Below, piece after piece: positions 51,590 to 57,345 of a stretch of 57,345 bases of DNA (position 1 is its first letter; each line of letters starts with the position of its first letter). The DNA comes from CANKBT01 sp038235705 (GTDB taxonomy: Bacteria; Actinomycetota; Actinomycetes; Mycobacteriales; SCTD01), in the NCBI GenBank assembly GCA_038235705.1, contig JBBSTR010000007.1, forward strand, positions 1-57,345, written 5' to 3'. Position numbers and translations under genes: made by a program. Below the pieces are notes generated by a model. It did not search any database. It had not been told where the DNA came from and saw only the letters and a program-made list of their open reading frames with translations.

Positions 51590-52398
51590 CCGGCCGCCGG
51601 ATGCCCGACACTGGGCCCATGCTGCAGAGTCGCACCGTCGGGCAGGGCCCGCCGCTCGTGATGCTGCACGGGCTGCTCGGGCAGGGCAAGAACCTCGCCA
51701 CCGCAGCCGCCGGGCTCGCGGCCAAGGGTCGGGCGGTCACGACGTACGACCTGCCGAACCACGGTCGCTCCGGCTGGACGTCTCGCCTGTCGTACGAGGA
51801 CATGGCGGTGTCGGTCGCGGACGAGCTGGACGGGCCGGTCGACCTGCTCGGGCACTCGATGGGCGGCAAGGTCGCGATGGTGCTTGCGCTGACGCGACCC
51901 GAGCTGGTGCGGTCGCTGGTCGTCGTCGACATCGCCCCGGCCTCCGCGTTGGGCGCCCTCACCGAGGGTGAGTCCGAGCACGCGCGGCACCTGCGCGTGA
52001 TGCGGGCGCTCGACCACGCGGCCCTCACGTCGCGCGCCGACGCCGACGCCGCCCTGGCGGTCGAGATCCACAGCGAGCGGGTACGCGGGTTCCTGCTGCA
52101 GAACCTCACGCGCAGCGCCGACGGGTGGACCTGGCGCGCCAACCTCGACGTCCTGGCCCGCGACCTCGAGGCGATCGCCGGGTTCCCGGACGTCGGGCTC
52201 CCGTACGACGGACCGACGCTTTTCCTGGCGGGCGGCGACTCGGACTACGTCACCGACGACTCGCGCGAGGAGCGGACCCGGCTGTTCCCGCACGCCCGGC
52301 TCGTGCGGTTGAAGGGGGTCGGGCACTGGGTTCACTCCGAGGCCCCGGAGCTGTTCGTCGAGGCCGTCGACCGCTTTCTCGTGACCGCGCATGACTGA
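51586..52398 (+). CDS. Alpha/beta hydrolase
   Basis: A 270-residue alpha/beta-fold enzyme: oxyanion region VMLHGLLGQGKN, nucleophile Ser91 in GHSMGGK, Asp in GGDSDYV and His in GVGHWVHSEAPELF. It resembles YbfF-type esterases (DLPNHGRSGWT). The ATG at 51586 overlaps the AbrB-type stop (ATGA); an ATG at 51619 (MLQSRTV) is the other candidate. The stop overlaps the amidase start by 8 nt. Confidence 0.88.
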   Translation: MTGRRMPDTGPMLQSRTVGQGPPLVMLHGLLGQGKNLATAAAGLAAKGRAVTTYDLPNHGRSGWTSRLSYEDMAVSVADELDGPVDLLGHSMGGKVAMVLALTRPELVRSLVVVDIAPASALGALTEGESEHARHLRVMRALDHAALTSRADADAALAVEIHSERVRGFLLQNLTRSADGWTWRANLDVLARDLEAIAGFPDVGLPYDGPTLFLAGGDSDYVTDDSREERTRLFPHARLVRLKGVGHWVHSEAPELFVEAVDRFLVTAHD

Positions 52399-53509
52399 CC
52401 CGACCTGGCGGGTGCGCGGCACCCCTCTGGTGCGCGGCGGCGCGGGCCCGCTCGATGGCGAGACCGTCGCGGTCAAGGACTTCTACGCGGTCGCAGGTCA
52501 GCGCATCGGCGCCGGCAACCCGACCTGGCTCGAGAACGCCCTGGTCGAGGACCGGCACGCCGACGCGGTGCAGCGGCTGCTGGACGCAGGCGCGGACGTG
52601 ACCGGGATCGTGCACGGCGACGAGCTGGCGTGGTCGCTCGCCGGCGCCAACCCGCACTACGGCACCCCGCCCAACCCGGCCGCTCCCGGACGGCTGCCCG
52701 GCGGGTCCTCCTCCGGCTCGGCGACGGCCGTCGCCCTGGGCGAGGTCTCGATCGGGCTCGGCACCGACACCGGCGGCTCGGTGCGTCTGCCGGCTGCCTA
52801 CCAGGGGCTGTACGGGATCCGTACGAGTCACGGCGCCGTCTCCAAGGTCGGCGTCGTACCGCTCGCCCCGTCCCTGGACGTGGTCGGCTGGCTGACCCGC
52901 GACGCCGCGCTGCTCGCTGCCGTCGGCGACGTGCTGCTCCCGCCGTCGTCGCGGTCCCCCCTGCAGCTGGTCTCGCTGACCGCGCTGACCGCGCTGGCCG
53001 ACCCGGACGTGGCTGCCGTGGTGCAGGAGCACGCCCGGCGCTGGGGGGCGGCCCGCGAGGAGAGCCGCCCCGACCCGGGATGGGTGGACGCCTACCGCAA
53101 CCTGCTGTCCGCGGAGGCCTGGCAGGAGCACGGCACCTGGCTGACCGGCCGGATGGCCGCGCTCGGGCCGGACGTCCGAGGCCGGTTCGAGGCCGCCTCA
53201 CTGATGACCCCTGACGAGAGGGCGCAGGCGCACGTCAACGCCGAGACGTCCCGGACGCAGGTGCGCTCCCTGGTCGGTGATCGGGTGCTCGTCTTCCCCG
53301 CCACCGGTTCGGTCCCGCCGCTGATCGGCAGCGACCTCACCGCCTCACGGCACACCACTCTGAGCCTGACGTGCCTCGCGGGGCTGGGCGGGCTGCCGGC
53401 GGTCACCGTCCCGGCCCGTACGCCCGAGGGCTTGCCCTGCGGCGTCTGCCTGCTGGGTCCGCCGGGCAGCGACCGGGACCTGCTGGCCCTGGCGTGCTCG
53501 CTCGCCTGA
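52391..53509 (+). CDS. Amidase-signature enzyme
   Basis: A 372-residue amidase with the Ser-cisSer-Lys triad: Lys29 (VAVKDF), GGSSSGSA (residues 104-111) and Ser130 in DTGGSVRLPA. At 372 residues it is shorter than GatA (~480) and near the size of small amidases for indole-acetamide or similar substrates. The substrate is unknown. It overlaps the hydrolase gene and closes a run of four tightly packed plus-strand genes from the thiolase onwards. Confidence 0.9.
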   Translation: MTDPTWRVRGTPLVRGGAGPLDGETVAVKDFYAVAGQRIGAGNPTWLENALVEDRHADAVQRLLDAGADVTGIVHGDELAWSLAGANPHYGTPPNPAAPGRLPGGSSSGSATAVALGEVSIGLGTDTGGSVRLPAAYQGLYGIRTSHGAVSKVGVVPLAPSLDVVGWLTRDAALLAAVGDVLLPPSSRSPLQLVSLTALTALADPDVAAVVQEHARRWGAAREESRPDPGWVDAYRNLLSAEAWQEHGTWLTGRMAALGPDVRGRFEAASLMTPDERAQAHVNAETSRTQVRSLVGDRVLVFPATGSVPPLIGSDLTASRHTTLSLTCLAGLGGLPAVTVPARTPEGLPCGVCLLGPPGSDRDLLALACSLA

Positions 53510-53531
53510 CCGCCTCTGCCGCCCCCCGCTC

Positions 53532-53547
53532 AGATCATCGGTGATCT
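53532..53547. terminator. Small hairpin after the amidase gene
   Basis: AGATCA and TGATCT around a TCGG loop, 22 nt after the amidase stop. Six base pairs with a stable tetraloop; a weak terminator candidate. Confidence 0.35.
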
Positions 53548-53598
53548 TGACAGGCGTTTCGCGCTCAGGATCACCACCGTTATGAGCCGAGCCATGTG

Positions 53599-53631
53599 TT
53601 GACTCCATACGTTCGTACAGTACGATCGTAC
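53599..53631 (+). promoter_or_regulatory. tetR promoter with overlapping palindromic operators
   Basis: A -35 box TTGACT (53599-53604) and -10 TACGAT (53621-53626) are 16 nt apart, and the -10 lies 7 nt before the tetR ATG. Two palindromes overlap the -10: CGTACAGTACG (53614-53624) and GTACGATCGTAC (53620-53631). TetR binding here would block polymerase directly. Confidence 0.75.
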
Positions 53632-53633
53632 AC

Positions 53634-54248
53634 ATGACGGAGACCCGAGGCGCGCACCTGCTCGACGCAGCCCTGTCCGTCGTGGCCGAGGAGGGGCTCG
53701 GCGCCGTCAGCATGCGCTCGGTAGCAGCGCGAGCAGCCGTGTCGACGGCCCAGGTCCAGTACTACTTCCGGTCGAAAGCCGAGCTGGTCTCGGGCGCGTA
53801 CGACCGGGCGCACGAGCAGTTCCTCGCCACGCTCCTCGGGACGCCGCCCGGCCCCCCGACGTCGGAGCGGCTGAGCCGGGTCGTCCGGCTCTGGCTGCCC
53901 CTGGACCCGGAGCGGGACCGGCGGGCCCGGGTGTGGCTCGCGTTCACCGCCGCCGCCGTCGTCGAGCCCGAGCTGGCCGGGCGCGCCGCCACCCTCGACG
54001 CGGAGCTGCGCCGCTGGTTCACCCGCGAGCTGCGGGTGCTGTCGCAGGACGGCAGTCTGCGACCTGACGAGGACCCGCGCGCCCTTGCGACCGAGCTGTT
54101 CGTGCTCGTCGACGGGCTGACGACCCAACTGCTCGTGCTGGACCCGGCTGACCGCGACGCGCTCGCCGACCGGGTGCTGCACGGCTGGTTCACCCTTCAC
54201 CTGCCGACGACGAACGCCCCCCTCGTGACTCAGGAGACCCACGCATGA
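53634..54248 (+). CDS. TetR-family transcriptional regulator
   Basis: A 204-residue repressor. The N-terminal HTH is LLDAALSVVAEEGLGAVSMRSVAARAAVSTAQVQYYFRSKAELVSGAY (residues ~9-56); the rest is a helical ligand-binding domain with a TetR_C-like end. Palindromes in its own promoter indicate autoregulation. Targets probably include the following DUF1707 gene, which overlaps it by 4 nt. Ligand unknown. Confidence 0.92.
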   Translation: MTETRGAHLLDAALSVVAEEGLGAVSMRSVAARAAVSTAQVQYYFRSKAELVSGAYDRAHEQFLATLLGTPPGPPTSERLSRVVRLWLPLDPERDRRARVWLAFTAAAVVEPELAGRAATLDAELRRWFTRELRVLSQDGSLRPDEDPRALATELFVLVDGLTTQLLVLDPADRDALADRVLHGWFTLHLPTTNAPLVTQETHA

Positions 54249-54643
54249 GCACCGACGACCTGACCCACCGAGCGAGCGACCGGGATCGCGAGGCCGTGCT
54301 GAGCAGGCTCGGCGCCGGACTGGCCGAAGGGCGCTTGACGATGCCCGAGTACGAGGAGCGGGTCACCGCCACCCTGGCTACCCGGACGACCTCCGAGCTG
54401 GCCCCGATCGTGGCCGACCTGCCGGCGCACCGGCCGAACCGTCGCGATCAAGAAACCCGAGCCTGGCTGGACGAGTGGCGCTACTGGCTGGGCGGAGCCG
54501 TGATCATGATCGGCGTCTGGGGTGCCCAGAGCGTCAAGGACGGCGCGCTGCACGAGTTCTGGCCCGTCGTACCGCTGGCGATCTGGGCAGCCGTGCTCGT
54601 CGCGATCGCGGTGTGGCCCAGCAGCGACGAGCCACCATCCTGA
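54245..54643 (+). CDS. DUF1707 membrane protein
   Basis: A 132-residue protein. The N-terminal DUF1707 domain is RASDRDREAVLSRLGAGLAEGRLTMPEYEERVTATLATRTTSELAPIVADLP, followed by two hydrophobic segments (YWLGGAVIMIGVWGAQ and FWPVVPLAIWAAVLVAIAVWP). DUF1707-2TM proteins are common in actinobacteria; function unknown. Its ATG overlaps the tetR stop, so the regulator and this protein are co-translated. Confidence 0.9.
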   Translation: MSTDDLTHRASDRDREAVLSRLGAGLAEGRLTMPEYEERVTATLATRTTSELAPIVADLPAHRPNRRDQETRAWLDEWRYWLGGAVIMIGVWGAQSVKDGALHEFWPVVPLAIWAAVLVAIAVWPSSDEPPS

Positions 54644-54667
54644 CCGACGTGCTGCTGCCCCCAGGCC

Positions 54668-54673
54668 TAGGGT
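54668..54673 (+). promoter_or_regulatory. -10 box for leaderless NAD(P)-binding gene
   Basis: TAGGGT exactly 6 nt before the ATG at 54680. No Shine-Dalgarno. It gives the gene a promoter of its own after the tetR-DUF1707 pair. Confidence 0.6.
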
Positions 54674-54679
54674 GAGCAG

Positions 54680-55333
54680 ATGCGCATCGTCATCGCTGGT
54701 GGTCATGGTCAGGTCGCTCTTCGACTCGCGAGGATGCTCACCGCGAGGGGCGACACCCCGATCGGCCTGATCCGCAAGCAGGCGCAGGAGGCCGACCTGC
54801 GGGACGCCGGCGCGGAGCCGCTGGTGCTCGACCTGGAGGACACGACCGTCCAGGCGCTGTCCGAGGCGATGGCAGGCGCCGACGCCGTCGTCTTCGCGGC
54901 CGGGGCCGGCGGCGGCAACCCGGAGCGCACCGACACCGTCGACCGGCAGGGCGCCGTGACGTTGGCCGAGGCTGCGGCACACGCCGGGATCCGTCGCTAC
55001 CTGCTGCTGTCCTCCTTCGGCGCAAGCGCGGACGCCAGCGACGAGGACTTCGGAAGCATGGGCCCCTACCTGCGCGCCAAGGGCAAGGCCGAGGAGCAGG
55101 TGCAGGCGATCGACGGGATCGACGTGACCGTGCTGCGGCCCGGCGGGCTCACTGACGACGCCGGCAGCGGCACGGTCCGGCTCGAGGCCTCCGTCGATCG
55201 GGGCAAGGTGACCCGCGACGACGTCGCCGCGGTCCTGGTTGCGCTGCTCGACGCCCCCGGCACGGTCGGCCGCACCCTGGAGCTCATCTCCGGCGACACG
55301 CCGATCGCGGAGGCCGTTCGCGCCGTCGGCTGA
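54680..55333 (+). CDS. NAD(P)-binding SDR-type protein (NmrA-like)
   Basis: A 217-residue atypical short-chain dehydrogenase. The dinucleotide site is IVIAGGHGQVALRLARML; VVFAAGAGGG and YLLLSSFGASADASDED follow. A YLRAKGKAEEQVQ stretch replaces the classical YxxxK. Relatives act as sugar-nucleotide epimerase-like or redox-sensing proteins. The 211-base gap after it holds nothing I can identify. Confidence 0.88.
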   Translation: MRIVIAGGHGQVALRLARMLTARGDTPIGLIRKQAQEADLRDAGAEPLVLDLEDTTVQALSEAMAGADAVVFAAGAGGGNPERTDTVDRQGAVTLAEAAAHAGIRRYLLLSSFGASADASDEDFGSMGPYLRAKGKAEEQVQAIDGIDVTVLRPGGLTDDAGSGTVRLEASVDRGKVTRDDVAAVLVALLDAPGTVGRTLELISGDTPIAEAVRAVG

Positions 55334-55544
55334 GTCGTCCACAGGCTGCACGCGGTCTCGTACGAAGAGATGACACGCTCCACCGCATGACCTCGCCGAG
55401 GCGGCGCCTGATCGGCCTCGAACGGTCCGTCGTCCGCACGGCGGCAGGGAGCACGCATGCACCGTCAGGCAGGGCTCGCGAGAACAAGTGTGGCCGGAGC
55501 ACGGCGACGGTGAGCACCTGCTCGGCCACGTGCCAAGGTGAGGT

Positions 55545-55928
55545 ATGGCCTCCCGCACCGCGAACTTCTGCCTCGATGCCCGCGACCCTCGGGCACAGGC
55601 AGCGTGGTGGGCTCAGGTTCTCGACGACTTCGTGCCTGACGGCGAGGACGACGCGGACGAGGCGGGGCTGCACGGACCGGCCGGCCGCGACCTCATCTTC
55701 CTCCGGGTCCCGGAGGAGAAGACGATCAAGAATCGCATGCACATGTGCCTGCGTCCCGTGGACCGGAATCGAGACGAAGAGGTGGAGCGCCTGCTCCACC
55801 TTGGGGCGACCGTCGTCGACGACCTGCGCACCGAGGACAGCGGCTGGGCGGTGCTCGCCGATCCCGAAGGCAACGAGTTCTGCGTGCTCACGACGCCGGC
55901 GGACGAGGCTGGCGTCTCCCGGCAGTAG
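55545..55928 (+). CDS. VOC (glyoxalase-like) protein
   Basis: A 127-residue protein with two beta-alpha-beta-beta-beta modules: TANFCLDARDPRAQAAWWAQVLDDF and IKNRMHMCLRPVDRNRDEEVERLLHLGATVVDDLRTEDSGWAVLADPEGNEFCVL. His and Glu at the usual metal positions are present (MHMCL, NEFCV). It could be a metal-dependent enzyme or a resistance/binding protein; the substrate is unknown. Confidence 0.85.
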   Translation: MASRTANFCLDARDPRAQAAWWAQVLDDFVPDGEDDADEAGLHGPAGRDLIFLRVPEEKTIKNRMHMCLRPVDRNRDEEVERLLHLGATVVDDLRTEDSGWAVLADPEGNEFCVLTTPADEAGVSRQ

Positions 55929-56023
55929 GAGTCGTCACCGCAGCAGCACGACCCGTCTCCGTGCCGTCGCGGCCTCAGGGCAGCCTTGCTGTGACGCGCG
56001 CCGGGACTGTCGTACCTCGGTCC

Positions 56024-56029
56024 TAGCGT
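56024..56029 (+). promoter_or_regulatory. -10 box for leaderless DUF222-HNH gene
   Basis: TAGCGT exactly 6 nt before the ATG at 56036, without a Shine-Dalgarno. It fixes the start of the last gene. Confidence 0.6.
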
Positions 56030-56035
56030 CCGGGG

Positions 56036-57345
56036 ATGGAGACACTTTCGGCGTTGACGGTCAGGCAGCTGGAGGACGGGATCTGCCTGCGCGCCGGGCG
56101 GATCGCGGCGGCGCAGGCGGAGTTGTTGGCCTGGATCGCGGAGTTCGACCGGCGGCAGGGTTGGAGCGGTCCGGGGATGCTGTCGTGCGCCCACTGGCTG
56201 TCTTGGCGGGTGGGGCTGTCCGGGGGTGCCGCGCGCGAGCAGGTCCGGGTGGCCCGTCGGCTCGAGGAGCTGCGGGTGCTGCGTGAGGCGTTCGCCGACG
56301 GCCGCGTCTCCTACTCCAAGGTCCGGGCGATCAGCCGCGTGGCGGAGCCGGAGGACGGCATCGACTGGGTGTCGTTGGCCCGGCACTCGTCCGCGGCGCA
56401 GCTGGAGAAGCTGGCCGCGGGGGTTGCGCGGGCCCGCTCCTACGAGGAGGACCGCGCCGATCCGGAGTGGGCGGCGTGGCGGCTGCGGACCCGGGTGCGC
56501 TACGACGACCGCGGCGGGTTCACGATGACGATCAGCGGGCCGGCGCACCTGCTGCCGGTCGTGCGGGAGGGGCTGGACGCGCGCAAGGCCGAGCTGGCAC
56601 GGGAGCAGGAGCGGTCGCAGGTCGCGCCGGCCGTTGACAAGGCACCCGCCCGAGCACAGACGCAACCGTCGGTGACGTCCGCCGACGACGGCGGCAAGGG
56701 CGGCGTCGCCGCGGAGACGCCGACGGCGGCGCCCGAACCCACTGACGCCGACGCGCTGGTGTCGCTGGCGCAGGACGCGCTGACCGCCGAGCAGGCCGCG
56801 CATCCCACCGCGGCCCGGCGCCGTCGGCCGCAGCTGAGCCCGCAGGTCGACCCGCTGTCGGGCTGGGCCCGGCAGGCCGACGGTGAGCTGCTCCCCCCGA
56901 GCAGCGTGCGGGCGGTTCTCCGGTCGCTGCCCGGTCGAGGGAAGCGGCCGGTCCTGCGTCCAGTGACGAGCAGGGACTGTCGACGCCACGACCTGGGCCG
57001 CACCCGCCGTGAGGCGAGCCTGGCGCTGCGTGAGCTGCTCGGCACGATCGACGGTGAGCGCTGCCGCTTCCCCGGGTGCACCCGACGCCGCAACCTGCAC
57101 GCCCACCACCTGGCGTTCTGGTCCGACGGCGGCGGCACCGACCTGGACAACCTGGTTGTGGTCTGCGCCCGCCACCACACGCTCGTCCACGCCACCGGCT
57201 TCGCCCTCGTTCTGCACCCTGACCGCCGCCTGGAGGTCCGCACCGCCGACGGGGTGCCCGTGCTGCACCACCCCGCTCAGCCCTGGGGCGACGCCGCCGA
57301 CCTCGCTCTCGGCCCCGGCCAGCACGTCACCGCGCAGACGCTCCC
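56036..57345 (+). CDS. DUF222 / HNH endonuclease domain protein (3' end outside window)
   Basis: At least 436 residues, open to the window edge with no stop. The N-terminal DUF222-type helical domain includes SCAHWLSWRVGLSGGAAREQVRVARRLEEL and GRVSYSKVRAISRVAEPED. A variable Ala/Pro-rich linker occupies residues ~200-245. The C-terminal HNH motif is CRFPGCTRRRNLHAHHLAFWSDGGGTDLDNLVVVCARHHTLVHATGF, with two CxxC-type Cys plus the HNH His residues. Such genes are multicopy in many actinobacteria, sometimes linked to 13E12-type repeats. Nuclease activity is inferred. Confidence 0.9.
   Translation, partial: METLSALTVRQLEDGICLRAGRIAAAQAELLAWIAEFDRRQGWSGPGMLSCAHWLSWRVGLSGGAAREQVRVARRLEELRVLREAFADGRVSYSKVRAISRVAEPEDGIDWVSLARHSSAAQLEKLAAGVARARSYEEDRADPEWAAWRLRTRVRYDDRGGFTMTISGPAHLLPVVREGLDARKAELAREQERSQVAPAVDKAPARAQTQPSVTSADDGGKGGVAAETPTAAPEPTDADALVSLAQDALTAEQAAHPTAARRRRPQLSPQVDPLSGWARQADGELLPPSSVRAVLRSLPGRGKRPVLRPVTSRDCRRHDLGRTRREASLALRELLGTIDGERCRFPGCTRRRNLHAHHLAFWSDGGGTDLDNLVVVCARHHTLVHATGFALVLHPDRRLEVRTADGVPVLHHPAQPWGDAADLALGPGQHVTAQTL

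Noticed and set aside
55334..55544. A small gene between the NAD(P)-binding and VOC genes
   Set aside because: No frame has a start with an upstream signal and a plausible protein; treated as plain intergenic DNA.

Overview
The window is 57 kb of very GC-rich, gene-dense chromosomal DNA from an actinobacterium. The evidence is the gene order ychF / DUF6542 / ispH / lipid-droplet-type protein / xseA-xseB, which is also found in mycobacteria; the recR-ybaB-dnaX-SRP RNA-tRNA-Ser block; tadA beside two TadA-associated genes; DUF4245, DUF3039, DUF1707 and DUF222-HNH proteins; frequent GTG starts; and many start codons preceded by a TANNNT box at 5-8 nt, which points to leaderless mRNAs. I cannot name the genus.

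Layout. 1-10 kb: two membrane proteins, the GTPase YchF, a HAD hydrolase, a secreted subtilisin-like protease with S-layer-type repeats, RmuC, DUF6542, IspH, a lipid-droplet-type protein and exonuclease VII. 10-20 kb: DUF4245, a flavin reductase-like protein, a molybdate cluster (molbindin-modA-modB-modC), class II fructose-bisphosphatase GlpX, an amine-oxidase-type flavoenzyme, a decayed MMPL transporter, exonuclease III, a FUSC membrane protein and class I fumarase. 21-25 kb: a decayed GGDEF-EAL gene, recR, ybaB, dnaX, SRP RNA and tRNA-Ser(GGA).

25-27 kb is the most accessory-looking part. It holds a pentanucleotide tandem array and an AbiEi/DUF559 nuclease-like gene bracketed by two nearly equal-length (89 and 88 nt) inverted-repeat elements. 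27-34 kb carries an osmoprotectant ABC importer whose ATPase is divergent from its permeases, then a response regulator / sensor kinase / GerMN lipoprotein / TerD operon, a STAS protein and a LapA-like protein. 34-39 kb: tRNA-Ser(CGA), tadA with two associated acidic proteins, a membrane protein with C-terminal repeats, a histone-H1-like Ala/Lys/Pro-rich protein and DUF3039. 39-46 kb: murB, rarD, two MFS transporters, a CPA2 antiporter fused to RCK and UBP zinc-finger domains, and a Nudix hydrolase. 46-57 kb: an MpaB-type oxygenase, an amidohydrolase, a zinc-ribbon protein, thiolase, an AbrB-type transporter, an alpha/beta hydrolase, an amidase, TetR with a clear palindromic operator, DUF1707, an NAD(P)-binding protein, a VOC protein and a DUF222-HNH endonuclease cut by the right edge.

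Most genes are housekeeping. The strongest leads are the nuclease cassette between paired inverted repeats, the TerD-ending two-component operon, the antiporter-UBP fusion, leaderless promoters that seem to extend to a tRNA gene, and a repeat-rich convergent intergenic region at 38.6-38.9 kb.
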